Shown piece after piece: positions 39,752 through 51,509 of a stretch of DNA of 64,000 bases (within the stretch, counting starts at the first letter, position 1; every line of letters begins with the position of its first letter). The translations under genes and the position numbers were made by a program. The notes under the pieces are model-generated. The model saw only the letters and a list, made by a program, of their open reading frames with translations, did no database searches and had not been told where the DNA came from. The stretch covers positions 816,001-880,000 of the forward strand of contig JACCIC010000150.1 in the NCBI GenBank assembly GCA_018907035.1, read 5' to 3'. This DNA is from Sycobia sp. Sy_11. Lineage: Eukaryota > Arthropoda > Insecta > Hymenoptera > Epichrysomallidae.

Positions 39752-40331
39752 TAAAACATTGTATTATTTATTACTTGTTTAAAAATAAAATAAACATAAT
39801 GAATTCATAGAAAAACTTTTAGTAATTAACAAGTTGTATTAATTAAACAAATTAATACATACTGCCAATTAAAAAAAAACATTATTATATTTCAAAGTTT
39901 TGATGAGTATTATTTAACTTGAAATATTCTTTTAATAAAATTATGATCTAGGTTATTTGATACAATGCGTACTCATATTAGATTTAGAGAATTTTGACAC
40001 ATTTAAAAAAATTACGTTATTTTATACGTAATAAATAAAAAAGGCTAAAGGAATTGAAAAAAACTAATAGCATATGTAAAATGTTATATTAAATAAATAA
40101 TAAATTTACTACTTTAGAACATTTTATAACCTAGAAATTATTTACATTTATTATATTTACTTTTATTTCTTAGAATTAAAATACATATAAAAATTAATAT
40201 TTTTACATAGATCTCAAATAAGCATTATTTAAAATAAATATAAAACTATTTACTGATTATTATCACTATATATACATGTTTTCTTTCATACTACTATTTG
40301 ATTGACATTTACGATTTTCTGTATATATTAT
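39752..40331. other. XNP upstream region
   Basis: Very AT-rich sequence without coding signal. It should contain the XNP promoter and a 5' non-coding exon on the minus strand, because the first coding exon is preceded by a TTTTAG acceptor rather than an obvious start region. Confidence 0.4.
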
Positions 40332-40470
40332 GGAGAGTAGAGAGAAGGAGTGGAAACTCCGCTAAAATCGTGTCAAATTACACGGCAGGACTTTGGAACA
40401 GAATTGGTCGCAAGGCGGCGACACCCTGTGAAATTGGCCTTTCAATAGTATGAATTTGAAGAAAAGCAAG
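40332..40470 (+). repeat. Dispersed repeat, copy 2 (inverse of 16275-16410)
   Basis: This block aligns over its length with the reverse complement of 16275-16410. The GGAGTGGAAACTCC palindrome at its left end also occurs near 15981-15994, close to copy 1. No coding sequence is present. Confidence 0.75.
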
Positions 40471-40607
40471 TGAAGAATTAAATGCTTATGCTATTGGGAA
40501 CAAAGAAGAAGAACAATGAAGAATTAAATGTTTGTGCTATTGAGAAAATATTGTTAAAAAATTACAAAGGTATTATAAATATTGTTGCAAAAAGTAAATT
40601 TCGAGTT

Positions 40608-40755
40608 GAGACCTATGATGGCTCGATTGTTAGAGCCAAGGATTAGTAACTTGGTGATCCTAGTTCAAATCCCGGTCTCGGTTGATTGACACAAGCACCG
40701 CTGTCATAATTTACACGTGCTTTGTTTATAAACACATCGTAGACCTTCGCTAATG
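40608..40755 (+). mobile_element. tRNA-derived SINE, copy 2
   Basis: This matches copy 1 (21714-21922) along the tRNA-like head and body: ATGGCTCGATTGTTAGAGCC (A-box region), TAGTTCAAATCCCGGTCTCGG (B-box region, with GTTCAAATC), then CAAGCACCGCTGTCATAATT and AAACACATCGTAGACC. It then diverges and lacks a clear poly(A) tail. Target duplications were not found, so it is older or truncated. Confidence 0.85.
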
Positions 40756-40789
40756 ATGAAAATAAGTGGATACTCAGTCGTGCAGTGTT

Positions 40790-42720
40790 AATAACATTTA
40801 ACGGTCAAATTCTTCCGACCGGGGTATTTATTATCAATGTCAGACGTTCTCTTGAACCTTATGTTTTATGCATTGCAATGTTACAATTGTTTACGTTTTG
40901 GACACAAGAGCAAATCATGTAGAGGTAGATCAGTTTGTATTATGTGCGGTGATCTGAAACATAATAATAATGAAGTCTGTAAAATTGGTATTCCAGTATG
41001 TGCAAATTGTCAAGGCTCGCAAAAAAGTATAGATTCGAACTGTCGGGTATATAATGACAATTATCAAGTAAATATAATAATGGCATATGATAATATTTTG
41101 TTTTTCGAAGCTAAAAAATAATCTTTAAAGACACTCCAAAAGAAAATACTCTTTTCAAAACAAAAGAGAATTTTCCAGAAATGATTCAACAAAGATTACA
41201 ACAAAAGAGAAACATTTTATTAAAAAAATTTAGTGATGTTATTTCTAAGAAACACAACAACGATATAGATCAAGCAAGCATTGAAAATACTAATCATGGC
41301 CAATCAACTAATCAAAAAAGTAATTACAAGTCTCATTCACGTTCCCAACAGCAGCGCCATCAATAACAGAAACAATAGCATCAGCAGCAGCAGCAGCAAC
41401 AACAACAACAACAACATAAGCAACAACAAGAAGAGCGTAAATGCCAAAAGCACTCACACAATAGTCAAGAGCCCATAGTTAACAATAAGAACTCTGTAAA
41501 TCAAATTAACTCTAGATTACAAAAAAATCACCACTAGACTAACCAAAAAAATTAGAATCTAAAAATAAAAATCAAGACTTATCTAATGGTGACACGTAAT
41601 ATTTTACATGCAGCTTTCCATTTCTAATTATGAATAAAAAATTTTCAAGCTATATTTCAAACTGATATTCAAACTTTTTAAACCATTTATTCGTATAATA
41701 AAACAGTTTTTTACAGCAATAGAAATATAACTTTTAACCTTTTAATTGCACAGACAAATTTTTTCTTACTTATAACTCTTTCGTAAATATGTATTTCATA
41801 CAACCTCATGACAGTTAAAAATTATAATAACTTAAGGATATTTCAATGGAATGCTCGAACCCTAAAAAATAATTATATATTCAAAGCTACTGTGAGAATT
41901 ATGCCTTAGTTATATTAGAAACTTGGTTTAAATCAAAAGACAAATGTAATATCAATGGCTTCAAAGCAACTCGTTTTGATAGGGAAATCGACAATGCCAA
42001 AGGAGGAGGAATCGTAATATTTGTCAGAAATTCCCTGATCTTTGATTGGATCGAATTGAATTTACAACTGATAGTTTAGAGGCGGGAACAGTATCTATAT
42101 ACACAAATTTTGTCCAACTAGTAATTGTCGCTTGCTACAGATCACCAGTACAGGGTAATTCCCTTACGGTCAATGAACTAATACGATTGATAACCTCAGT
42201 GGAATACAATCATCAATATGATGGCTTCTTTCTGAACCCATTTTCTTTTGAAGAGTTGTAATGTGCACCACAATCGTTTAAAAACAACTTATCTCCTGGT
42301 AAAGATAAAATCACCCATCAATTTCTGAAAGAATTATCAGAATTCTACAAACGGACCCTACTTGATATTCTTAATGATCTATTTATCTTAGAAAGGTATC
42401 CTGATCAATGGAATGATTACTTAATAGCATTTATTTAAAAACAAAATAGCAGTAAATCTATCCCAATTGCCGTAGCTTCTTGCATTCTAAAGCTATTAGA
42501 AAAACTAGTTAATTTTGGAACATCGTTTCTGGAAAACAATAATCTCCTACCAGACTGTCAATTTGGCTCTAGAAAGAATAGATCTTGTATAGACGATTTG
42601 TGTACTTTAACAAACAAAATTTAAATCTAATCGCTCTTTTCCTAGACATAAAAGGAGCTTTTGATAATGTTATTCCAGACGTAATGTTAAAAAATCTGTA
42701 CTAGTTAAATTTACCTTATT
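40790..42720 (+). mobile_element. Non-LTR (LINE) retrotransposon, fragmented
   Basis: Two recognisable parts are on the plus strand. ORF1: 40790-41121 contains a CCHC knuckle (CYNCLRFGHKSKSC) and a second Cys/His cluster, followed by a basic tract and a CAG/CAA run (about 41384-41430, poly-Gln). ORF2: an endonuclease-like start near 41850 (FQWNARTLKNNYIF) with frameshifts, and RT pieces near 42265-42680 (SPGKDKITHQFLKEL, FGSRKNRSCIDDLCTL, FLDIKGAFDNV region). All frames have stops. Sequence ends near 42720 without the RT C-terminus. Confidence 0.8.
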
Positions 42721-44310
42721 GGTATAACCAATTTTACAAAAATTTAATATACAGCATAATAAATACTTTCAATATAGTTAAAATTTTTCTTTATAGCTTT
42801 TCTGCAATAGAAATATTAACTTAATAAATATTAAATAATAAACGGTAAGTTTTTCTTGCACATAGTTTGATGTTAACATACATATACATACAGTGCTGGT
42901 TTAATCGATTGATACATACAAATAAATTTTGATATTTAATTGAAATTCATAAATATATAAAAGCTCTATATAATAAACAGCCTCGCCACCTGTTTTATAT
43001 AGCAACGCTCAGGCTCTCTCAGCCTCACCACTGGAGTGAAGACCTTGATAGGAGTGTAAAAGGCCGTTAGCATATGACACAATGAACCCTACCTTGATAA
43101 ATAAAGAATTGAATTGCAAATAAGGCCAATTCAATAATCTAGATTTAAAATAGTAAACGTTATTATAATAAGAATATATATTGTACCATATGTACACACT
43201 CCTTCAGATACTGAAGGATAAAAATCTCAATCTGATTGCAACGGACAATCAAGTGAGAGGCTTGAGTGAATTGGGTAGGTTCATTAATATTCTTTTTAAT
43301 TATTAATAAACTAACCTCAAAAATACCTAGTTTCAATATAAATATTAAAATTTTTTTGTTTTAAATATTAACATATATATTAAAAACATTGAACATTTGA
43401 ACCAAAGAGCTTCGCTCAAGTTCAAAGTTACCTTTATTAATAAACTAACCTCAAAATAGTCAGTTTGAATAAAGAATTTTAAATATTGAACTACAATTTA
43501 GGTTGTTAAATTGAATTTTTAATAACTAAATTTCAAGTAAAGCTGAAATTATAGAACAAAGAAGCTCATTGTTAATTTTATTACACTAAGTAAAATTTGC
43601 GACGAGCCATGAGTTCGCAAAATTTATTAACAATAAAAATCTTTATTATTTATTTATCTAATAATGATCGTTAATTAATTAATAATAAATTGTTACAAAA
43701 GTCGTTGCAATCCAGTATAGTTTCCGCCGCCCCTGCTCACGCTGCCGCCTATCATCGATCAGAAGCGGGACACTTCGTTTCAGGTGCTGCCAAATCCGGC
43801 CGAAGCCTTCCGCTCTATTAAAATAGAAAAGGAGAGTCGGCCAAAAACCATTAATATACCCAACGTTCCGAAAGTCCAAGTCCCGTCTGGTGTGCGGATG
43901 TTCTGCGTGAGATTCGGCGATCAGCAGTGAAGGATACAGCTGGACCAAACAGGACATGTTCGGCATAATGATAAACCAAAACGCGAGGGTTTAAAATTTT
44001 TTTGTTTTCTTTTTCTCATTTTTCTTTCGCCTTCTCTTGCGGTACTGTTCCGCGACGTATTAATTATTTATTGTGATTAAATATGCTGTTTAATCACAAC
44101 TGCTTGTGATTAAATTGATAAAAATCGTATAAAATGATCTTATAGAGCTTATGCAATACCTTCATAATTATTTTATACGATTTTATACGTAATTTGAGCC
44201 CAATCCATCCGATTTTTACCATTCCAATTTCCTTGCAATTAGTATTTTTGCCAGTTTTGAATGTGATTATTAAATATCTATTTTTATCGCGCTTACGTTC
44301 ATAGATACAA
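42721..44310. other. Unrecognised region between retroelements
   Basis: AT-rich sequence with a GC-richer patch at 43690-43980. That patch contains a 95-codon minus-strand open frame (43966-43679) of unknown relationship. No domain, terminal repeat or RNA gene was recognised. Confidence 0.3.
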
Positions 44311-44319
44311 ATTCAAATC

Positions 44320-46400
44320 GTGAACATTGAAAATGAGCGCGCAGCAGCGCACGTGGAAAAAGTATGGGATATACCGCAGAGGTACGAAGACGCTGGCTTA
44401 ACCGCGAGAGAAGAAGCGAATCACGCGCAGGATGCGACAAACGATCTTGAGAGCGCGTACGAGAAGCTAGAGAGGCTCACGCACAAGTGTTGGGCCAGAG
44501 ACGCGAATGTCGATGGCCCTCGTACCAAGTCAGTAGCGGTGCGACCATTCAATAGGACAAACACGAATTGTATGAGCAGCACTAATAGGCGCAAATCTGT
44601 GGAGCACAGGCACATATGTGGTGACGCAGCTTCGCTCGTGCACCACCTAGAGCCAGTGCATAGTCCCGTCAAAGCTTCGACAAAGGGAAAGAAATCAGCA
44701 CAGACGCACGCGGCATGTGCAGTGCGCGTTATGAATATGGATCGCAAGCACGCACATGCGATCCTATTGTAAGAGATATGCTGAATTCACCACCCAGAAT
44801 AGCCGTTCGGGAAACAAATAACGAGCGCCAAGGATGAGACACCAATTGGCGCTTGCGTATTTGAGGCGTTTTCACGTTAAAGACCCTGGGACAAAATTCA
44901 CCTTTCTAATCGACTCGAGTGCCGAAATTTCTGTATTGCCACGCTCATATGGTTCGGACACTAGGCAAAAAACTTAAGTTTTACGCAGCAAACGGAACGA
45001 CCATCGAAACGTACGGTGTGAGAAAGTTGGACCTAGATTTCGGTTACGGGTGGTCTATGCCGTGGAACTTTGTCGTAGCGTAATGTTGAAACGCAAGTTC
45101 CATCTCATTTCCGACCTTAAACTGTGCATGTTGACGCATCAGACGACCGGCATTCTCGCCAAGTGCTCGGCAAAGGTTGTGGTTAACTTCACCGTCCACA
45201 CCGTCGACCCCTCGGGTACGTATGCAGCCGTAACTGCGAAAGTCCCGAAGGTTATGGGACTCGAGCAAGACAGACAGCGCAAGGACAACGGCGTTTTCCA
45301 TTATGTTCAATCTACTGGTTCTCCCGTGAGCCAACGCGCGTGCAGAGACCGAGTCGATTTAGTTCCGTATTCCGAAGTAAGTTCTGTTTTAATTTTTCAA
45401 TAAATTTCAACACTTCAGCTTTCAAAGAGACCTTTCGACTAAGTCCTCAGATCTCGCGTAATCAATTGTTCGCGTTGTGCTCGGTCATCATCATCGTTAT
45501 CACCATCACGGATCACCGTTTAAACGACGCCGTCGGCTCCAGGTCAACGCTACAGTCCCTTTCTCCCGTTAAGCAGGAAGGTGATGACAGCTGCTTCTTT
45601 GAGATCCATACCAGTCCGAACGTCCTCTCTTGAACTGTATTTTCAGTGCCGTTCGCTGCCGAGATCGACGATGAGCAACGTTGCCAAACCAAGAGCTAAG
45701 TCGTTTTATTATCTATCTTTATCTTTCCAACGTTACGTTATCGGCAATACGTTTTTATTTACGTAATAACGCGTGAGGCTCTATCTTTTGTAGTTTTAAT
45801 AATTTAAACGTATTATATTTTCCGCCATAGCTTCACCTTCGATTATTACTGCGATTTTATTACCGAAATTAATCTCAAAGTTATCGATGTAACATTTCGA
45901 TGCTGAACATTGCGACAATGTTACGATACGTTGTTTGTTTCTATTTCTCTCCCGGAATATAACGGAAATTCTGCCCGGATGTAATAGTGTATGGCTCCGG
46001 TAGCGAAAATGTGGTAGCTGATGCACTTTTGCGAATCGAGTTGTTCAGGATCCCGAGTATGTTCGACTGGAACGAGTCGTGGAGTAGGTTTCAAGACGAC
46101 GACAACGCGGTTCGTAAGAATGTTAATGCGTTCCGTCTTTCTACTCTGTTTGATTTCAAGGGGCTCGCAAGAGAGCAAGACTAGGATCCCGAAATGTATC
46201 GTATACTATGCGACCACGATGATCCGTTGAAGCTCAGATAGCTGACATTTAACGACAAAGTACATATAATCTTCTACTGCGATATTCACGAGAACACTAT
46301 ACATCCGTATATTCTGGAATCACTACGCGACGAGATTTTCGACCTGTTTCACAACATTTCGCCTCCGAGCGGCAAGGTGACTGACAGACTTATAAGTCCA
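44320..46400 (+). mobile_element. Decayed Ty3/gypsy-like remnant
   Basis: An open frame 44320-44772 (150 codons, helical and charged, unassigned; possibly gag) is followed by retropepsin remains near 44890-45060 (FLIDSSAEISVLP, then YAANGTTIETYG). A linker follows (VFHYVQSTGSPVSQRA near 45300) that in intact relatives leads into RT. RT is missing: 45370-45985 is unrelated sequence. Next come the end of RNase H (ENVVADAL near 46003) and an integrase N-terminal remnant (SPPSGKVTDRLIS near 46370). Stops and frameshifts are frequent. Confidence 0.75.
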
Positions 46401-46865
46401 CACACTACCTCAACAAAGAGACAGAGTACGAACTAGATACGGACGAGGAATTTAAGATAGCATCATCGCCGCCGAGCGAGTCATGTACACCGCCGCGTAG
46501 CTGCGAACAGTTGCGAAGCAATGAACGACTCATAATAGACTACGATTCAGGCGGGATTTTACACAGCGACGATTCTCGCAAGTCAGTGTAGCAGCCGCCG
46601 GGCCTTCTTCAAAGAACTGAAACCTGACGCAAGTAAAACTGCAGGCGATATAGAGCATGGTACAGCGGGGCCCAGCAACTCGGGTAAATACGTAATCCCC
46701 CAATTGCGTGATGGTGGTCGCAGAACCAACCATGACCGCAAAATCAACCTGACACGTCTTGAAATTTCCCCGCCGAATATAGATTACATATTCGTCGTGA
46801 TGACGTCACATCAACATCAGATATCGCTTCAACACGTAGAAGAATATCTGTAAACTAAAAAACAG
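46401..46865. other. Unassigned retroelement-derived sequence
   Basis: Moderately GC-rich sequence between the gypsy remnant and the next element. Broken open frames may be gag remnants of the next element; no motif was recognised. Confidence 0.35.
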
Positions 46866-46944
46866 TGTCTGAAACAAAATTACGAAAATTCATACTTCTA
46901 CGCCAGAATATAAATCAAGAAAGCCGGAGATCCGAGTACATAAT

Positions 46945-47166
46945 TTTAACAATAAAATTGCTTCAGTGTACGACCGAACTAAGTGTTGCGGGAAGTGCAA
47001 ACAAACGGGCCACGATCGTTTTAAGTGCACAAACCAGCAAAAAATCTTTTGTTCATACTGCGGTCGTGATAATGTGTATACTCGTGATTGCAAGTGCCAC
47101 CCGTCGGGAAACGCCAGGAGGGCCGAGCCCACACCGAACCTAGCTCGGCCCAACAACAACAATTAG
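46945..47166 (+). pseudogene. Gypsy gag C-terminal zinc knuckles
   Basis: The frame ending at 47166 carries CGKCKQTGHDRFKC, a standard C-x2-C-x4-H-x4-C nucleic-acid-binding knuckle, and a second, imperfect one (CSYCGRDNVYTRDC). These are nucleocapsid features. Upstream gag could not be followed. Confidence 0.75.
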
Positions 47167-48968
47167 AAATAGAAACCGACAACAGACATTTTGTAAGAGT
47201 GATGATCGGCGATTACGAAGTGTCAGCCCTTTTGGATACGGGATCGGTAAGTTCCTATGTGAGTGAACAACTGAGTGAAGTTTGTATGAAATTCGGATGA
47301 GCCAAGTAATCGAATTGCAGTCTTGGCAAATGGCTCAGAAATAAGCCTTGGAAGAAATATTTATGGACCAATATATGTGCAAGGAAAAAGATTCCAACAA
47401 AAATTTCTAGTAATGAATGGATTGAGCCATCTTATGCTCTTAGGTATGGATACTCTTAAAAAACTTGAAATCCATATAATATTAAACAACTGTGAGATAA
47501 ACAAATCATCAAACGATCGAATACATCAAGTTTGTACAATTGGAACACCGTATGGATTACAGAATTTAAATCCAACCGAACGTCAGCGATTAGAAAAGGT
47601 TTTAAAAACAGAGATGGATAAATTTAACTTTATCAAAGGTCCTACTCCGTTCCTGCAACACGAAATCGTCGTGGAAGAAAAAACACCAATTAAACAGAAA
47701 TATCGGCCAAGAAATCCGGCCATGCAAGAAATTATCAATCAGGAGGTTGATAAAATGCTAAACGAAAACGTAATTCAACCGTCAAGCAGTCCATGGAGTT
47801 CACTAGTCGTTATTGTAAAAAAGAAGGACGGAAAAGCACGATTCTGTGTGGATTTCAGAAAAGTAAAGAGGGTTATAAAGAAAGACGCTTATCCTCTTCC
47901 GCAAATTAATGCTACCGATATCTATCCACATTAGATTTAAAAAATGGATATTGGCAAGTAGCTCTAACACCAGAAAGCCGTCCTGTCACTGCCTTTACCG
48001 TCGCCGGAAAAGGCCTATATGAATTCAACGTAATGCCGTTTGGCCTACATTTAGCACCGGCTACCTTCCAACGACTCTTAGACAGAGTGATCACTCCGGA
48101 AATGGCTCCGTATGCATTTGCATATCTAGACGACATCGTAGTAGTCTCGTCTACGTTTGAGGAGCATCTACAAAAATTAAAAGAAGTTTTCAACCGGTTA
48201 AGAATAGCGAAATTAAAACCCAATCCAGATAAATGCCATTTCGCCCGCTCAAGTCTACAATATTTAGGACCAATTGTAGACAAAAACGGTCTACAAACCG
48301 ATCCGGAAAAGGTGGCTGCTGTACTGAATTTAGCACCACCTAAAAACATGAAAGAAATTCAGCGATTTATGGGTCTAATATCGTGGTACAGACGATTTCT
48401 TAAAGATATCTCGAATGTTGCCGCACCACTACATCGACTTACTAGAAAAAAAAGCTAAGTGGACCTGGGGAGAAACCGAGCAAGATGCGTTGGACAAAAT
48501 CAAGCAGCTTCTCACAAACGCACCCATCCTTTCCTGTCCAGACTGGAGCCGCCCGTTTATCCTGCAAACGGATGCCAGTAAAGAAGGATTGGGAGCTTAC
48601 TCAAGCGTATGAGAACAATGAACGAGTCATCGCCTTTGCAAGTCGAACACTCTTCCCAGGCGAAAAAAACTATTCCGCCACTGAGCTAGAATTTCTAGCA
48701 ATTAAATGGGGTGTGTGGAAATTTCGAGATTATCTTGAAGGATATCATTTTATTGTACTCACCGACCATCAATGGCTAAAATGGCTTAACAACATAGGGA
48801 ATCCTTCCGGTCGTTTAGCCCGCTGGGCACTTGAATTAAGCCAGTACGATTTCGAAATTAAATATCGTTCTGGTAAAGATAATTTATTAGCCGATATTCT
48901 GTCTCGACAGCCGCTAGCCGTCGAAGCAACTACAATTAAAATCGCAGATTGGTACGAAAAAATATATT
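47160..48968 (+). pseudogene. Gypsy protease, reverse transcriptase and RNase H, frameshifted
   Basis: The protease has the active-site ALLDTGSVSSYVS near 47228 and LMLLGMDTL near 47434 in another frame. RT begins near 47590 (PIKQKYRPRNP; SPWSSLVVIVKKKDGKARFC), shifts frame near 47930, and continues 48033-48458 with PFGLHLAPATFQRL and the catalytic YLDDIVV. RNase H has LQTDASKEGLGAY, a frameshift near 48605, then ENNERVIAFASRTL and KDNLLADILSRQ. At least four frame changes are needed to read through. The reading runs into the mariner at 48966. Confidence 0.9.
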
Positions 48969-50252
48969 AGGAGTGTGAATAAGTCTTTCCCGTTTTTTGT
49001 AAGAGATGGCGCCACCAATACTGTGCGAGTATTCAATGGTTACATATGTCATAATCAAAGCTTATTCATATGTCAACAATTCCATACTAACACATTAGTT
49101 AAAATTTTTTCGCATCATAAATTTTTGATATCGTGAAAATGTCGAAATTTGAGCCGAGTCGACGTCATTTGCGGGAAGTTTCACTTTATTGGTTGAATTG
49201 GAAGAAATCTGCTGCCGAGACGCTTCGATTGCTTCAGGAGGCTTATGGAGAAGGTTGTGTCAATGATTCAAGTGTTCGCGGATGGTTTCGACGCTTCAAA
49301 AGCGGTGATTTCGACGTGGAAGACAAGGAGCGTTCCGGGCGGCCGCAAATCTTTGAAGATCGAGAATTGGCGACTTTGCTTGATGAAGATTCTTGTCAAA
49401 CGTAAGAAGAACTTGCTGAAGCATTGGGAGTTGACCGAACAATCATTTCCAAGCGTTTGAAAGCCATGGGAATGATCCAAAATCAAGGAAATTCGGTGCA
49501 GTACGAACTGAAGCTGAGAGACGTCGAACAGCGTTTTTTCACTTGCGAACAGCTGCTTCAGCGACATAAAAGAAAGGGTTTTCTGCATCGTATCGTGACT
49601 GGCGATGAAAAGTGGATACGTTACGATAATCCGAAGCGAAGTAAATCATGGGGACTACCCGGCCATGCATCATCATCGACGGCCAAGCCAAATATTCATG
49701 GCGCCAAGCTCATGCTCTGTATATGGTGGGACCAGGTAGGTGTGGTTTACTATGAGCTTCTGAAACCGAATGAAAGGATCACAGGCGAGGTCTATCGACG
49801 ACAATTGATGCGTTTGAGCCGCGCACTGCGAGAAAAACGGCCACAATACTCCGACAGGCACGACAAAGTTATTTTGCAACATGACAATGCTCGCCCACAT
49901 GTTGCACCGCCGGTGAAAACATACTTAGAAACGCTCAAATGGGAAGTCCTACCCCACCCGCCGTATAGTCCAGACGTTGCTCCGTCTGATTACCATCTCT
50001 TCAGATCGATGACGCATGGCCTGGCTGACCAGCACTTCCATTCCTACGAGGAAGCCAAAAAATGGGTGGATGACTGGATAGAGGCCAAACCGGTCGAATT
50101 TTTTCGCAACGGGATTTGTATGTTGCCAGAAAGATGGGAAAAAGTTGTAGCTAGCGATGGCCAATACTTTCAATAATTCATTTGTAACCATTTTTTCACA
50201 ATAAAGGCTCAAAATTTGAAAAAAAACGGGAAAGACTTATTCACATACCTGA
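48967..50252 (+). mobile_element. Complete 1286-bp mariner inside gypsy pol
   Basis: Terminal inverted repeats of about 32 bp (GTGAATAAGTCTTTCCCG core at both ends), with TA on each side (48965-48966 and 50253-50254). The total length of 1286 bp is typical of full-length mariners. It sits between the RNase H and integrase coding regions. Confidence 0.96.
49133..50176 (+). pseudogene. Mariner transposase with one in-frame stop
   Basis: The reading covers the complete transposase (about 347 codons). Residues 1-90 hold the first helix-turn-helix (ESLRLL-type region, WFRRFKSGDFDVEDKE), the linker follows, and the catalytic Asps are all present: IVTGDEKWI near 49600, HDNARPH near 49882 and YSPDVAPSDYHLF near 49965 (DD34D). 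The only obvious defect is a TAA codon at 49403-49405 in the DNA-binding domain. It ends with WEKVVASDGQYFQ. Apart from that stop it looks nearly intact, so the insertion may be fairly recent. Confidence 0.93.
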
Positions 50253-50254
50253 TA

Positions 50255-51464
50255 CAAAAATGTGGAGAATGATCCTGAAAACTACCCCGATTTTTGTATC
50301 ATTAATGGAAGATTATATAAGTATATTTTACACACATTAGACTTTAATGATACGAGTGAGAATTTGCAATGGAAGATCTGTGTACCGAAATCCGAACAAC
50401 ATAGAGTACTAAACGAAGTACATAACGATCCTACTGCTGGTCATCTAGGAATCTCGAAAACTCTTGTTAAGATATCCAAAAGCTATTACTGGCCTGGAAT
50501 GCTCCGGATGACAACAAACTATGTAAGAAATTGCGAGAATTGTCACCAATTTAAATCTCAACAACAATCACCGGCTGGAAAATTGCATGCGACGTTAGTC
50601 GAACAGCCTTGGGATATCGTGGCCGTTGATCTTATAGGACCACTCCCAAGATCAACAAAATTGAACACCTGGCTGTTAGTCATGCAGGATAAATTAACAA
50701 AGTGGGTAGAATTAAAACCCTTACGAAAAGCGACTGCCGAGGCTATAACGCTGGCAGTTAAACAGCAAGTCATTCTACGTTTCGGATGCCCGAAAATTAT
50801 AATTTCCGATAATGGACGACAATTCGTGTCAAAAGAATTTACGGAAATGCTGTCAAAATCCGGAATAACTCATAGAAAAACACCACCGTATACGTCGCAG
50901 TGTAATCCAGTAGAGCGAGCAAATAAAGTAATAAAAACCATGATTTCTCAATACATAGAGAAAAATCATCGAACATGGGATTGCTATTTGCACGAGCTAC
51001 AGTTCGCGTATAATACCGCTACATCCGAAACAACGGGATTTACACCCGCTTACATAAATTTTGGGAGAGAATTAAGAGCACCCGGGTCTCTTGTCCAAAA
51101 ATTTGGTCAAAATTGTAATATTACAGTCGAGAATCGGATCAAAAAAATACAAGAGACAATAGAACTTGTACAAAGTCAACTAGCTCGGAACTTCCAAAAA
51201 CAAAAATATTACTACGATCAAAACCGTCGAAAATGGAACCCGGAAATCGGCGATTATGTCTATAAACGTTCACATGAATTATCAAATAAAATAGACGCGT
51301 TTAACGCAAAATTAGCTCCAAAATATCTGGGTCCGTATACTATTTTCAGGAAGGTATCGCCAGTTATATACGACCTGAAAGATAATAAAGGTCAAATTAT
51401 TAAAGATATTCATATTAAGGATCTACGTAAAAGATATAACACTCTAGATAAGATACCACCATGA
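50255..51464 (+). CDS. Gypsy integrase domain (open)
   Basis: This open frame is the pol C-terminal part cut off by the mariner. The N-terminal zinc-binding HHCC motif is HNDPTAGHLGISKT plus CENCHQF. The DDE core has AVDLIGPLP, IISDNGRQF and NPVERANKV, in DD35E arrangement. A GPY/F-type C-terminal module follows (LGPYTIFRKVSPVIYDL). It ends at TGA 51462-51464. The frame has no internal stop. No start context of its own is needed in the native element, since it would be made as part of Gag-Pol. Confidence 0.9.
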
Positions 51465-51470
51465 ATCCAC

Positions 51471-51506
51471 TATATAAGGGCCGACCAGAGGCCCAAGAGT
51501 TCAGTC
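51471..51506 (+). promoter_or_regulatory. Internal TATA box and initiator upstream of accessory ORF
   Basis: A TATATAAGG box (51471-51479) is followed by an arthropod initiator TCAGTC at 51501-51506. The first T of TATAAG (51473) lies 30 bases before the initiator A (51503), the canonical spacing of insect RNA polymerase II core promoters. Both lie in the 45-base gap between the integrase stop and the next ORF's ATG, leaving a 5' leader of about 7 bases. Confidence 0.55.
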
Positions 51507-51509
51507 AAA

